Assembly: GCF_031834595.1 (NCBI RefSeq)
Contig: NZ_CP115541.1
Coordinates: forward strand, 2,722,501 to 2,786,500
Direction of reading: 5' to 3'
DNA length: 64,000 nucleotides
Origin: Stenotrophomonas oahuensis
GTDB taxonomy: Bacteria > Pseudomonadota > Gammaproteobacteria > Xanthomonadales > Xanthomonadaceae
Made by a program: the position numbers and the translations under genes. The notes below the pieces were generated by a model. That model made no database searches, had not been told where the DNA came from, and worked only from the letters and a program-made list of their open reading frames with translations. Positions 52,409 through 63,239 of the stretch are shown piece by piece (the stretch's first letter is position 1; each line of letters opens with the position of its first letter).

Positions 52409-52793
52409 CGTCGACAATCGCTCCATTGCGAGTGCCCGCCGCCGCAGTGGCGGGCAGTTGATCCAGTCCCTGTTCCGGATAATTCATCACTCGCAACAAC
52501 ATCGGCAGGCTCAGCGCTGAGACCCGGCGGGCCGGGGTGCCCAGGCGGGCCAGCTGCGCTGCCAGATTGCTCGGGCTGGCGCCATACAGGTCGGTCAGGA
52601 TCAGCACACCCTCGCCACTGTCGACCCGGCGCAAAGCGGCCGAGGCGAGCGGGAGCAGGGCGTCCATGTCTGCGTCGAACGGTACTTCAAATGCTTCCGT
52701 TTTCAGCGGAAGGTGCCGCAGCAGCCGGGTGGCGACTTCCAGCAGGGAAGCGCCAACACCAGGATGCGTTACAAGGAGAATGCCACAGGTCAT
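52401..52793 (-). CDS. PTS EIIA of the mannose family
   Basis: A 130-residue protein with the EIIA-Man fold start MTCGILLVTHPGVGASLLE (phospho-His in VTHPG near residue 10) and VLILTDLYGASPSNLAAQL. It has no EIIB or EIIC beside it, so it is likely a regulatory phosphoacceptor rather than part of a sugar transporter. Its 3' end overlaps the ptsH start. Confidence 0.9.
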   Translation of the reverse strand: MTCGILLVTHPGVGASLLEVATRLLRHLPLKTEAFEVPFDADMDALLPLASAALRRVDSGEGVLILTDLYGASPSNLAAQLARLGTPARRVSALSLPMLLRVMNYPEQGLDQLPATAAAGTRNGAIVDDA

Positions 52794-52848
52794 TACCGAA
52801 CGTTAACAGGTCAAGATGAATTGGGACTAGGGGGCAATGCGGGATTGT

Positions 52849-53736
52849 CTAATCCAGTTCACGATGGAACGTCGCCACTTCCGGCCATCCCTGTTCACGC
52901 GCGTGGCGTGCCATGCGTTCAGCCAGGTAGACCGAGCGGTGCTTGCCGCCGGTGCAGCCAAAGGCCACGGTGACGTAGCTGCGGGTGTCGTTGCCGAGCC
53001 GGGGCAGCCAGGTGTCCAGGAAGTCGGTCAGCTGGGCGGTGTAGCGCTGCACGTCGGCCTGGGCGTCCAGATAGTCGCGGACCGGTGCCTCGCGGCCGGA
53101 CATCGGGCGCAGCGCCGGGTCCCAGTGCGGGTTGGGCAGTACCCGGGCGTCGAACACGAAATCGGCTTCGGCCGGTACGCCGCGCTTGTAGGCGAACGAT
53201 TCGAACAGCAGCGACAGCTTGTTGCCGTGGTTGAGCGCGAACCCGGTCACCACCTTGCGGCGCAGCTGGTGCACGTTCATGCCGGTGGTATCGATCACCG
53301 CGTCGGCGGCGCGGCGCAGCGGCGCGGTCAGTTCGCGCTCGCGGGCGATGGCCTCGGGCAGCGACAGCCCGAGCTGGCTGAGCGGGTGCCGGCGACGGGT
53401 GTCGGCGTAGCGCTTGAGCAGGGTTTCGTCGGTGGCGTCGAAGAACAGCAGCTGCGCGTCCAGGCCGGCGGCCAGGGCGTCTTCACGCCAGTGCGAGAGC
53501 TGGCTCAGGTCGGTCTGGCCGCGGACGTCGATGCCCACTGCCATGCGCCGGGGAGCGGAACCGTCGTGGCTGCCCATCAGGCTGCGCACGAAATCGGGCA
53601 GCAGCAGAATCGGCAGGTTGTCCGAACAGTAGTAGTCCAGGTCTTCGAACGTCTTCAGGGCGACCGACTTGCCGGAGCCGGACAGCCCGCTGACGATGAT
53701 CAGGGTGGCGGCAGGGGCGGGGGCGGTGGTGCTCAT
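52849..53736 (-). CDS. rapZ: RNase adaptor protein RapZ
   Basis: A 295-residue ATP-binding protein: Walker [15 protein letters not shown], Walker-B-like region LLFFDATDE, and the C-terminal domain with [20 protein letters not shown]. In Escherichia coli RapZ brings RNase E to GlmZ and controls glmS. It overlaps hprK by four bases. Confidence 0.95.
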   Translation of the reverse strand: MSTTAPAPAATLIIVSGLSGSGKSVALKTFEDLDYYCSDNLPILLLPDFVRSLMGSHDGSAPRRMAVGIDVRGQTDLSQLSHWREDALAAGLDAQLLFFDATDETLLKRYADTRRRHPLSQLGLSLPEAIARERELTAPLRRAADAVIDTTGMNVHQLRRKVVTGFALNHGNKLSLLFESFAYKRGVPAEADFVFDARVLPNPHWDPALRPMSGREAPVRDYLDAQADVQRYTAQLTDFLDTWLPRLGNDTRSYVTVAFGCTGGKHRSVYLAERMARHAREQGWPEVATFHRELD

Positions 53737-54683
53737 GGCGTGCGGCGTTCCAGCAGGTTGCTGTGCCGGGCGATGAACATCGCCGCGGGATCAATACCCT
53801 TGGTACGCAGAATGTGCAGCCGGGTGGCCGCCTCGGTCAGCACCGACAGGTTGCGGCCGGGCATCACCGGCAGGGTGATCAGTGGCACGTCCAGGTCCAG
53901 CACGTGGCGGGTGCCGGAGTCGCCGGTCAGGCGCTCGTAGCCGTGGGGGGTGGGTTCGGTCATGGGCTTGGTCAGGTGCACGATGAGCCGAAGGTACTTG
54001 TTCTTCTTTACCGCCGTGTCACCGAACATCTCGCGCACGTTGAGCACGCCCAGCCCGCGCACCTCCAGCAGGTCCTGCAGCAGCTCCGGGCAGGTGCCGT
54101 CCAGCACGTCGGGGGCGATCTGGGTGAATTCCGGGGCATCGTCGGCCACCAGTCTATGACCGCGGCTGAGCAGCTCCAAGGCCAGCTCGCTCTTGCCCGA
54201 GCCGGCTTCGCCGGTGATCAGCACGCCAATGGAGTAGATCTCCATGAATACGCCGTGCAGGATCACCCGCGGGGCGAGGGTGCGGGCCAGGTGGTAGGAC
54301 AGGTGATTGAGCAGCTCATGGCCACGCTTGGGCGAGATCCACAGCGGGGTGTGCGATTCGTCGGCGGCCGCGCGCAGGTCCTCGGGGCAGGGCTGGTTGC
54401 GGGTGATCACCAGCGCCAGCGGGTGCGACTGCATGATCCGCTCGATGGTCTCCCAGCGCTGGCGCGAATCCAACGAATCGAGCCAGGAGAGCTCTTCGGT
54501 GCCCAGGATCTGCACCTTGTTGGGGTAGATGGCATTCAGATAACCGGCCAGCGACGGACGCCGCGAGACCGTGTTGCCGGCTTCCAGCTCCCGGCGCTCG
54601 CCGGCCTGGCCAGCCACCCAGCGCAGGGCAAGGCGGTCGCGCTGTTGTTCAAACAGCTCACGTGCGGTGATGCTGGTATTCAT
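53733..54683 (-). CDS. hprK: HPr kinase/phosphorylase
   Basis: Phosphorylates the regulatory Ser of HPr with ATP and reverses it. The 316-residue protein starts at the ATG at 54683 ([15 protein letters not shown]). The P-loop is [19 protein letters not shown]; the family signature [16 protein letters not shown] and a C-terminal [14 protein letters not shown] are present. Overlaps ptsN (ATGA). Its presence with HPr indicates a regulatory PTS cycle. Confidence 0.95.
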   Translation of the reverse strand: MNTSITARELFEQQRDRLALRWVAGQAGERRELEAGNTVSRRPSLAGYLNAIYPNKVQILGTEELSWLDSLDSRQRWETIERIMQSHPLALVITRNQPCPEDLRAAADESHTPLWISPKRGHELLNHLSYHLARTLAPRVILHGVFMEIYSIGVLITGEAGSGKSELALELLSRGHRLVADDAPEFTQIAPDVLDGTCPELLQDLLEVRGLGVLNVREMFGDTAVKKNKYLRLIVHLTKPMTEPTPHGYERLTGDSGTRHVLDLDVPLITLPVMPGRNLSVLTEAATRLHILRTKGIDPAAMFIARHSNLLERRTP

Positions 54684-55132
54684 GCGGCACTCGCCGGAGG
54701 GGATAACTCGAGTACCTGACGCAGGGCCTGGCCGTCGTGCGCGTCGCGCAGGGCCTGGCGCACCGAGGGCTCGGAGAACAGCTCGGCCAGCTCGGACAGC
54801 AGCATCAGGTGTTGATGGGTGTAGTGGGCCGGCACGGCGATGGCGAAGACCAGGTCCACCGGTTCGTCGCCGCCGAAATCTACCGGCGTTTCCAGCCGCA
54901 GCAGGGCCCCACGGGGGCGTTCCAGCAGTGGCGCGCGGCCATGCGGTATGGCGATGCCATGGCCGATGGCGGTGCTCCCCAGCTGTTCGCGCTGGCACAG
55001 GTTCTGGTAGATCTGTTCGGCATTGGCTTCGCGGCAGGCCAGCAGGCGGGCCGCGGCCTGCAGCACGCTGTCGCGGTCGGCGGCCGGCAGCACCTGGGTG
55101 CGCACGGCCGCCAGTAGGTCAGTCAGGGGCAT
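54680..55132 (-). CDS. ptsN: Nitrogen-PTS EIIA (PtsN)
   Basis: A 150-residue EIIA-Ntr: [16 protein letters not shown], the phospho-His region [14 protein letters not shown] and [18 protein letters not shown]. It regulates potassium, phosphate and sigma-54-related functions in other bacteria. It overlaps hprK, with hpf 21 bases upstream. Confidence 0.94.
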   Translation of the reverse strand: MPLTDLLAAVRTQVLPAADRDSVLQAAARLLACREANAEQIYQNLCQREQLGSTAIGHGIAIPHGRAPLLERPRGALLRLETPVDFGGDEPVDLVFAIAVPAHYTHQHLMLLSELAELFSEPSVRQALRDAHDGQALRQVLELSPPASAA

Positions 55133-55153
55133 GTTGGGGAGAACATGGGGGCG

Positions 55154-55474
55154 TCAGCCGCCATTGTCGCTCACCGGCAAGGGGGCGTGCTGCTGTTTCT
55201 TTTCCTTGTGCTTGATCACCAGGCGGTCGAGCTTGTCGGCGAGTACGTCGATCGCTGCATACATGGTCTGGCCGTTGGCTTCGGCATGCAGGGTCTGGCC
55301 GGGGATGTTGACGCTGGCATCGACGTGATGGTCGGGCTTCTGCAGCTTCAGTGTGACCCGTGCGTTGCAACTCTCGCGGTCGAAGTGCTTACTGATTCTC
55401 GCCAGCTTTTCCTCGACATAGGAGTGCAGGGCGGGGGTGACTTCGACATCTTTGCCAAACGTTTCGATGCGCAT
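55154..55474 (-). CDS. hpf: Ribosome hibernation promoting factor
   Basis: A 106-residue HPF/YfiA-family protein (MRIETFGKDVEVTPALHSYV; HVDASVNIPGQTLHAEANG) that dimerises and inactivates ribosomes in stationary phase. It lies directly after rpoN in the conserved rpoN-hpf-ptsN order. Confidence 0.94.
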   Translation of the reverse strand: MRIETFGKDVEVTPALHSYVEEKLARISKHFDRESCNARVTLKLQKPDHHVDASVNIPGQTLHAEANGQTMYAAIDVLADKLDRLVIKHKEKKQQHAPLPVSDNGG

Positions 55475-55533
55475 CGGGTGTCTCCTTTTTATTCGGATTT
55501 GCCAATGAACCTTCCCGCCGGGCGCGTGGAGCG

Positions 55534-56976
55534 TCAGGCGATACGTACTCTTTCGTGCGAGGCGGAAATGTTCATGGCCTCACGATACTTCGCCACGGTG
55601 CGTCGCGCCACCGGTATTCCCGAGGTTTTGAGCAGGTCAGCCAGCTTGGCGTCAGAAAGCGGCTTGCGCGGGTTCTCGTCGTCGATCAGGCGGCGGATCA
55701 TGGCCTGGATGGCGGTGCTGGACGCCTCCCCGCCGCTGTCGGTATCGATCCCAGATGCGAAGAAGCTGCGCAGCGGCAGGGTGCCGCGCGGCGTCCGCAC
55801 GTACTTGCGGGCGATGGCCCGGGAGATGGTGGATTCGTGCAGGCCCAGCTCGCCGGCGACCTCGCGCAGGGTCAGCGGGCGCAGCGCCTGCTCACCGAAC
55901 TCCAGGAAGGCCGACTGCTGTTGCAGCAGGCAGCGCATGACCCGCAGCAGGGTTTCGCCGCGCGCCTCCAGGCCCTTCAGCAGCCAGCGCGCCTCCTGCA
56001 GGTGCGCGCGCAGGTAGCCTGCGTCGCTTTCGCCGCAGCGACGGATCATCTGTTCATAGCCGCGGTGAATCACCACCCGCGGGCCGGCGTGCCCGGCCAA
56101 GGCCGCGCGCCACACGCCGCCCTGCCGCCAGACCACGCAGTCCGGCACCACGTAGCTGTCGTGGGCCAGTTCGCCGATCTGGGTGCCCGGGCGCGGGTCC
56201 AGCGAGCGCAGCAACTGGACGGCGGTGTCCACTTCGGAGGCCGGGACTTTCAGTTCATGGGCCAGGCCGTCCACGCCGCTGCGCGGCAGGCGCTCCAGCG
56301 GGCCATCGGCAATGCGCCGGGCCAGGGCCAGGCCGGGGGTCTGCGGGTCCAGCACATCCAGCTGCAGCTGCAGGCATTCGCCCAGGCTGCGCGCGCCCAC
56401 CCCGATCGGGTCGAAGCGCTGGATCTGGTGCAGCACGGTCAGAATCTCCGCCTCGTCGGCGTGAATGGCCGGCAGCAGGGTTTCGGCAATGGTCGACAGC
56501 GGCTCGCGCAGGTAGCCGTCTTCTTCCAGGGCATCAATCAGCGCCGCACCGATGCTGCGGTCGCGCGCGGACAGGTGCGACAGATGCAGCTGCCACAGCA
56601 GGTGGTCGGCCAGGGTTTCGGTTTCAGCGACGCGCTCGGCGGCGCTGCCGTTGTCGTCGTCGTCGAACGAGCCGCTGCCGCCACTGCTGCTCCAGTCGGC
56701 TTCGCCCGGGGCCCAGTCATCTTCGCTGGCGGCGCTGCGCTCGCCCGGTTCGTCCGGGCCGTCGCTGCTCTCATTGGGCCGTTCGTCAGTGCCTGGTGCG
56801 GCGTCGAGCCCGGGCTGGTCATTTTCGGCCCATTCCAACAGCGGGTTGGTCTCCACCGCCTCGGCGATTTCCAGCTCCAGCTCGGTGGTGGACATCTGCA
56901 GCAGCTTGATGGCCTGACGCAGCTGCGGCGTCATGACCAGTTGCTGTCCCAGCGATGTCTGCAGCCGTGCCTTCAT
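55534..56976 (-). CDS. rpoN: RNA polymerase sigma-54 factor RpoN
   Basis: The 480-residue sigma-54: region I MKARLQTSLGQQLVMTPQLR (glutamine-rich), an acidic region II (about 60-120), the core-binding domain and the C-terminal RpoN box ARRTVAKYRE. It starts at the ATG at 56976. It lies between lptB and hpf as in most gammaproteobacteria. Confidence 0.96.
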   Translation of the reverse strand: MKARLQTSLGQQLVMTPQLRQAIKLLQMSTTELELEIAEAVETNPLLEWAENDQPGLDAAPGTDERPNESSDGPDEPGERSAASEDDWAPGEADWSSSGGSGSFDDDDNGSAAERVAETETLADHLLWQLHLSHLSARDRSIGAALIDALEEDGYLREPLSTIAETLLPAIHADEAEILTVLHQIQRFDPIGVGARSLGECLQLQLDVLDPQTPGLALARRIADGPLERLPRSGVDGLAHELKVPASEVDTAVQLLRSLDPRPGTQIGELAHDSYVVPDCVVWRQGGVWRAALAGHAGPRVVIHRGYEQMIRRCGESDAGYLRAHLQEARWLLKGLEARGETLLRVMRCLLQQQSAFLEFGEQALRPLTLREVAGELGLHESTISRAIARKYVRTPRGTLPLRSFFASGIDTDSGGEASSTAIQAMIRRLIDDENPRKPLSDAKLADLLKTSGIPVARRTVAKYREAMNISASHERVRIA

Positions 56977-57018
56977 GCCTGTGCCCAACGGGGGGAGGGT
57001 GCCGCAGCGGCCGGCCGG

Positions 57019-57738
57019 TCAGAGCTTGAAGGTGTCTCCAAGGTAGACGCGACGGACGTCGGCGTTGTCGAGGATTGCGTCCGGTGCACCCTGCGCCAGT
57101 ACGCTGCCTTCGTTGAGGATATACGCGCGGTCGCAGATTCCCAAGGTTTCACGGACATTGTGGTCGGTGATCAGCACGCCGATGCCGCGCTGCTTGAGGT
57201 GGGTGACGATGCGCTGGATCTCGCCGACCGAGATCGGGTCGACGCCGGCAAATGGTTCGTCGAGCAGGATCAGCCGCGGCTGTGCGGCCAGCGCGCGGGC
57301 GATTTCACAGCGGCGGCGCTCACCGCCGGACAGGCTGGCCCCGAGCTGTTCGGACACATGGCCGATCTGCAGCTCGTCCAGCAGCGAATTCAGCTCCTTC
57401 TCGCGACCGGCGGCGTCCAGGTCCTCACGCAGTTCCAGCACCAGGCGGATGTTGTCGGCCACGGTCAGCTTGCGGAACACCGAGGGTTCCTGCGGCAGAT
57501 AGCCCACGCCCTGCTTGGCGCGGGTGTACATGGGGTCGGCGGTGATGTCTTTGCCGTCCAGCACGATGCTGCCGGCATCGGCCTCGACCAGCCCGACGAT
57601 CATGTAGAAGCAGGTGGTCTTGCCCGCGCCGTTCGGGCCGAGCAGGCCGACCACTTCGCCGGCATCCAGGGTCAGCCCGAATTCCTTGACGACTTCGCGC
57701 TGCTTGTATTTTTTGCGCAGACCTTTGGCGACCAGCAT
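57019..57738 (-). CDS. lptB: LPS export ATPase LptB
   Basis: ABC ATPase (239 residues) that powers LPS extraction with LptFG. Walker [15 protein letters not shown], the signature [16 protein letters not shown], Walker [14 protein letters not shown] and the H-loop VLITDHNV. Its start overlaps the lptA stop by one base. Confidence 0.97.
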   Translation of the reverse strand: MLVAKGLRKKYKQREVVKEFGLTLDAGEVVGLLGPNGAGKTTCFYMIVGLVEADAGSIVLDGKDITADPMYTRAKQGVGYLPQEPSVFRKLTVADNIRLVLELREDLDAAGREKELNSLLDELQIGHVSEQLGASLSGGERRRCEIARALAAQPRLILLDEPFAGVDPISVGEIQRIVTHLKQRGIGVLITDHNVRETLGICDRAYILNEGSVLAQGAPDAILDNADVRRVYLGDTFKL

Positions 57739-58292
57739 TACTTCTTGCTCCCGGCAGTGGGCACGGTGGTCTTGGTGGGGGCCGGTTTGGCCGCCGGCGC
57801 AGGGGTTTTGTTCTTGGGCGGGATCACCGTGCGCACGCGACCACCGTCACCGCCGCTGTTCATTTCGCCGGTACGGGTGTTGTAGGTCATCTTCTGGCCG
57901 CTGTTGATGCCCTGTGCGCTTTCAACCCGGTAATTGCCGGTCAGCACGATGACTTCGCCCTTGATGTCGTAGTCGATCTTGTCGGCGCGGGCATTCATCC
58001 AGCTGCCATCGTCGAGCTGCTGCTTCATCGTGGCCTGCTTGCCGGAGAACACCGCGCGCACCGCCTCGCCGTCCTTCATGTGGATGTCAGCCTGGGCGGC
58101 GCGGATCTCCAGCGTGCCCTGGGTGATGATCACGTTGTTGGACAGGGTGATGACGCCATCGCCAAGGAACGAGCCCGACTGTGCGCCGGACTCGATGTTC
58201 ATTTCCTTGTTGCGGTCATCGGTGCGCGCCTGCGCGGCGTAACCGGGAAGCAGCAGGCTCAGGGCGAATGCAGCGGCGTAGAAGATCTTCAT
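57738..58292 (-). CDS. lptA: Periplasmic LPS transport protein LptA
   Basis: Forms the periplasmic bridge that carries LPS. The ATG at 58292 begins the signal peptide [20 protein letters not shown]; an in-frame ATG at 58361 would precede it by 23 residues. The OstA-like beta-jellyroll shows [19 protein letters not shown] and [16 protein letters not shown] strands. The lysine-, alanine- and proline-rich tail is species-typical. 184 residues. Confidence 0.92.
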   Translation of the reverse strand: MKIFYAAAFALSLLLPGYAAQARTDDRNKEMNIESGAQSGSFLGDGVITLSNNVIITQGTLEIRAAQADIHMKDGEAVRAVFSGKQATMKQQLDDGSWMNARADKIDYDIKGEVIVLTGNYRVESAQGINSGQKMTYNTRTGEMNSGGDGGRVRTVIPPKNKTPAPAAKPAPTKTTVPTAGSKK

Positions 58293-58357
58293 GACGGGGG
58301 GCTTTCCTGCCAGATTCGTGGAAGCGGCCGTAGCCGTCCGTGGATTGTCGGGGCGCA

Positions 58358-58918
58358 TCACTGACGGGGCGTGTAACGGCTCTTGACCTGACTCAGGAAG
58401 TGGTAGGTCTTGTCGCTGGAATTCAGTTCAAACCCGACACCAGACTGGGTCATGCCCGGCCGGGTCAGGGTAACCAACGCGTCGGTGCTGGCCTTGTTTT
58501 CATTCGGGAACACGTCCAGATGGTCGGTCCGGAAGGTGGTCGGCGGCACGCTGGGCACCTTGGGGCTGTCGCCGCTGACGTTGCCGGTCAGCTTCAACTG
58601 GTCGCCCTTGGCGCTGACCCAGCCCTTGTCGCTGCGCAGCTCCCAGTGGTTGCCGTCGCGATCAGGCAGCAGGAACAGCGGCGTGGCGATGACCATGGTT
58701 TCATCGGCACGGCTGCGTTCCAGCAGCGGCGCGCGCAGGGTGGTGGATTCCTTGCCCTGTTCGTCCAGCGCGATGATCTGGAAGTCGTGCAGCACGTAGT
58801 CCTTGCTGGCGTCGTCGCCGGCAACCGGTTGCGGCTTGTTGCGGTCGCGCAGCAGCGACCAGCCGCTCAGCACGGCGGCAGCCAGCAGCACGCCTCCGAT
58901 GGCGGTTCGCCAGTTCAT
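58358..58918 (-). CDS. lptC: LPS transport protein LptC
   Basis: A 186-residue membrane-anchored protein linking LptBFG with LptA. The ATG at 58918 (MNWRTAIGGVLLAAAVLSGW) starts a single membrane helix followed by the LptC jellyroll (DYVLHDFQIIALDEQGKES). The start overlaps the kdsC stop by four bases. Confidence 0.92.
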   Translation of the reverse strand: MNWRTAIGGVLLAAAVLSGWSLLRDRNKPQPVAGDDASKDYVLHDFQIIALDEQGKESTTLRAPLLERSRADETMVIATPLFLLPDRDGNHWELRSDKGWVSAKGDQLKLTGNVSGDSPKVPSVPPTTFRTDHLDVFPNENKASTDALVTLTRPGMTQSGVGFELNSSDKTYHFLSQVKSRYTPRQ

Positions 58919-59463
58919 GCGCCGAACCTCGCCAGCACCGCGTCCACATGGCCTTGTGCGGCCAGCAGCACGTCGCACAGCTCACGGGCTGCACCACGGC
59001 CGCCATCGGCGCGGGTCTGCCAGTGCACGCGTTCGGCGATCCACGGGTGGGCATTGGCCGGGGCCACCGCCAGGCCGACCGCGCACAGCGGAGCCAGGTC
59101 GGGCAGGTCATCGCCCATGAAGGCGACCTGGTCCAGGCCGATGCCGTGCTGTTCGCACAGCAGACGCACGCTGGCCAGTTTGTCGCCCACGGCGATCTGG
59201 GTGTCGATGCCCAGGTCGGCCCCGCGCTTGAGCGCGGACAGGCTGTTGCGCGCGGTGATCAGCACGGGGTGGATACCGTGCTGCTGCAGCAGTTTCAGGC
59301 CCAGTCCGTCCTGCACGTAGTACGCCTTGCTCTCGTTGCCTTCCCGGTCGTAGTAGAGCCGACCGTCGGTGAGCGTACCGTCCACGTCAAAGCAGGCCAG
59401 TCGGATGCGGCCGGCAGCAGCGTGCAGGTGGGACGGGAAACCGGGCAGCGGGGAATAGGGCAT
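58915..59463 (-). CDS. kdsC: Kdo-8-phosphate phosphatase
   Basis: HAD-family phosphatase that removes phosphate from Kdo-8-P. The 182-residue protein has the DxD motif CFDVDGTLTDGRLYYD, the Ser/Thr motif LITARNS and the Lys/Asp motif VAFMGDDLPDLAP. It sits between lptC and kdsD. Confidence 0.94.
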   Translation of the reverse strand: MPYSPLPGFPSHLHAAAGRIRLACFDVDGTLTDGRLYYDREGNESKAYYVQDGLGLKLLQQHGIHPVLITARNSLSALKRGADLGIDTQIAVGDKLASVRLLCEQHGIGLDQVAFMGDDLPDLAPLCAVGLAVAPANAHPWIAERVHWQTRADGGRGAARELCDVLLAAQGHVDAVLARFGA

Positions 59464-59504
59464 CAGGGCAGGCGGTCAGCTGAATGGAGGAGGGCCACTG
59501 TGGT

Positions 59505-60506
59505 TTAAACCACCCGCGCCCGCAACAGGTCATGAATGTTGAGCGCGCCGACCGCCTTGCCTTCAGCGTCGACCACGATCAGGCCGTTGATCTGGTGGGT
59601 TTCCATCAGCCGCGCCGCTTCCACGGCCAGCTGATCGGCCCCGATGGTACGGGGTTTGCGGGTCATGACGTCGACAATGCGCGCGCTGCGCACGTCCAGG
59701 TCGCTGTCCAGGGCGCGGCGCAGGTCGCCGTCGGTGAACAGGCCGACCAGGCGCTGGTTGGCGTCGACCACGGCGGTCATGCCCAGTCGCTTGCGGCTCA
59801 TTTCCACCAGCGCCTGGCTCAGGCTGGCGTCCTCGCCCACGCAGGGCAGCTCGTCGCCGCTGTGCATGACATCGGTGATGTGCAGCAGCAGGCGGCGGCC
59901 CAGGCTGCCCGCCGGATGGGAGCGGGCGAAGTCGTCGGCGGTGAAGCCGCGCGCGTCCAGCAGGGCCACGGCCAGGGCGTCGCCCATGGCCAGCGAGGCG
60001 GTGGTGCTGGAGGTCGGGGCCAGCGCCAGCGGGCAGGCCTCGGCCGGCACGCTCACATCCAGGTGAACATCGGCGGCCTGGGCCAGGTTGGAGCCGGGGC
60101 GGCCCGTCATGGCGATCAGGCGGTTGCCCTGGCGCTTGAGCACCGGCAGCAGCATCAGCACCTCGTCGGACTCGCCCGAGTAGGACAGGGCCAGCACCAC
60201 GTCGTCCTCGGTGATCATGCCCAGGTCGCCGTGGCCGGCTTCACCCGGGTGCACGTAGAACGCCGGGGTGCCGGTGGAGGCCAGGGTGGCGGCGATCTTG
60301 CGGGCCACATGGCCGGACTTGCCCATGCCGGTGGCCACGACGCGGCCGCGGCTGCCCAGCACCAGCTGGCAGGCCTGGCTGAAGGCATCGCCCAGGCGGT
60401 CGGCCACCGCAGCCAGGGCGTCGCGCTCGATCTCGAACACCCGGCGGCCGCTGGCAACCAGGGCCGCAGGATCGGTGGAGTGAGTGGGCAGGGGCGATAC
60501 AGCCAT
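59505..60506 (-). CDS. kdsD: Arabinose-5-phosphate isomerase KdsD
   Basis: Makes D-arabinose 5-phosphate for Kdo synthesis. The 333-residue protein starts at the ATG at 60506 (MAVSPLPTHSTDPA). It has a SIS domain (VVATGMGKSGHVARKIAATL; HGDLGMITEDDVVLALSYSG) and two C-terminal CBS repeats (VMHSGDELPCVGEDA; VMTRKPRTIGADQ). It is divergent from ibaG. Confidence 0.94.
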   Translation of the reverse strand: MAVSPLPTHSTDPAALVASGRRVFEIERDALAAVADRLGDAFSQACQLVLGSRGRVVATGMGKSGHVARKIAATLASTGTPAFYVHPGEAGHGDLGMITEDDVVLALSYSGESDEVLMLLPVLKRQGNRLIAMTGRPGSNLAQAADVHLDVSVPAEACPLALAPTSSTTASLAMGDALAVALLDARGFTADDFARSHPAGSLGRRLLLHITDVMHSGDELPCVGEDASLSQALVEMSRKRLGMTAVVDANQRLVGLFTDGDLRRALDSDLDVRSARIVDVMTRKPRTIGADQLAVEAARLMETHQINGLIVVDAEGKAVGALNIHDLLRARVV

Positions 60507-60559
60507 GCGGGCGCCACGCGGAAGAGTAGAATGAGCGCACATTTTATTAGGAAAGCCCG

Positions 60560-60791
60560 TTGGACGCCGAGACCATCCGCAATCTGATCGAAACCGGCCT
60601 GCCTGGCTCCCGCGCCGACGTGCAGGGTGACGATGGCGTGCATTTCGAGGCCACCGTGGTCTGCGAGGCCTTCGCCGGCAAGCTGCCCCTGGCCCGCCAC
60701 CGCATGGTGTATGCCACGCTGGGCGATCTGATGGGCGGGGCGATCCATGCGCTGGCGCTGAAGACGGTGACGCCGGCGGAAGCCAATCGGT

Positions 60792-60793
<2 letters not shown>
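60560..60793 (+). CDS. ibaG: BolA-family protein IbaG
   Basis: A 77-residue BolA-like protein that cooperates with monothiol glutaredoxins in Fe-S handling. The TTG start at 60560 follows AGGAAA. HFEATVVCEAFAGKLPLARH and the conserved His in GGAIHALALKT fit. It precedes murA, as in many gammaproteobacteria. Its TAA stop touches a SMAG palindrome. Confidence 0.93.
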
Positions 60794-62430
<1,637 letters not shown>

Positions 62431-62436
62431 AAAAAT

Positions 62437-62459
62437 GCCCGCAATGCGGGCGTTTTTTT
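62437..62459 (+). terminator. Rho-independent terminator after murA operon
   Basis: Stem GCCCGC/GCGGGC with an AAT loop, preceded by A5 and followed by a run of seven T (62453-62459). It begins six bases after the stop of the EF-hand gene. The A-run makes it potentially bidirectional. Confidence 0.93.
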
Positions 62460-62467
62460 GCGCGGGC

Positions 62468-62545
62468 GTATCGACCAACGGTCGATACCTACCGGGTCAT
62501 CGTGATCAACGCCGATAACGGTAGGTGCCGACCGTTGGTCGGCAC
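62468..62545. repeat. Inverted pair of SMAG palindromes
   Basis: A minus unit TATCGACCAACGGTCGATA (62468-62492) and a plus unit GTAGGTGCCGACCGTTGGTC... (62521-62545), 28 bases apart, between the murA operon terminator and the converging DUF3108 gene. Confidence 0.88.
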
Positions 62546-62553
62546 GCGATGCA

Positions 62554-63237
62554 TCACTTGAAGCTGCGGATGGTCAGATCCAGCGCGTCCTTGCCACCCT
62601 CGCGCTGCAGCAGGCGCACCGGCACCGGCAGCTCCTTCACCACCCACGCAATCTGTTCCTTGTTGCCATCCACGCGTGACACCTTGGTGGCATCGTAGGT
62701 CTTGCCGGCAACCGTGATCTGCTCCTTGCCGACCGTCTTGTAGGTCAGCGATTTGATCCGCCCTTCGTCAACCATGCGGTAGGTCAGCGGCTTGCCATCG
62801 GCGAAGTCACGGGCGATGGCCAGGTTGATCAGCAGCGCATCCATATCGCCGGTCTTCAACGCGACGGGGCCGGCGCGGTCCGGCTTGATGTCGCCCTTCC
62901 AGGTCGCCTGCTTCTTGGTCCAGTCGTACGTGGCATCGACGTTGCGCTTCTTCACCAGCAGCATCGAACGGTCGTTGCTGGTCAGCGGACGCAGCTTGCC
63001 GCCGGTCTCGTCAAAGACCGTGTTCTGGCTCAGCGTGGCCAGCTGGTTGCTGACGTTGAGGCTGTACTGCCACTTGTTGCCGTCGACCTTGCTCAGGGTC
63101 ATCTTGCCCGGTGCCTGCACGCCCATGTAGTTGGCCTGGTAGTCGGCCGTAAACGGCTGCAGCGCCATCGCCGGCAGGCTGGTCAGGGCCAGCGCACCTG
63201 CGGCAATCCAGGTCAGGGGACGGTTGAGGATGGTCAT
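62554..63237 (-). CDS. DUF3108 exported protein
   Basis: A 227-residue protein starting at the ATG at 63237, with AAGGAG seven bases upstream. It has a signal peptide (WIAAGALALTSLPAMA), then the DUF3108 beta-barrel-like domain FTADYQANYMGVQAPGKMTL with a characteristic late DALLINLAIARDFADG. The function is unknown; the family is periplasmic. Paralogous to the next gene upstream. Confidence 0.85.
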   Translation of the reverse strand: MTILNRPLTWIAAGALALTSLPAMALQPFTADYQANYMGVQAPGKMTLSKVDGNKWQYSLNVSNQLATLSQNTVFDETGGKLRPLTSNDRSMLLVKKRNVDATYDWTKKQATWKGDIKPDRAGPVALKTGDMDALLINLAIARDFADGKPLTYRMVDEGRIKSLTYKTVGKEQITVAGKTYDATKVSRVDGNKEQIAWVVKELPVPVRLLQREGGKDALDLTIRSFK

Positions 63238-63239
63238 GC

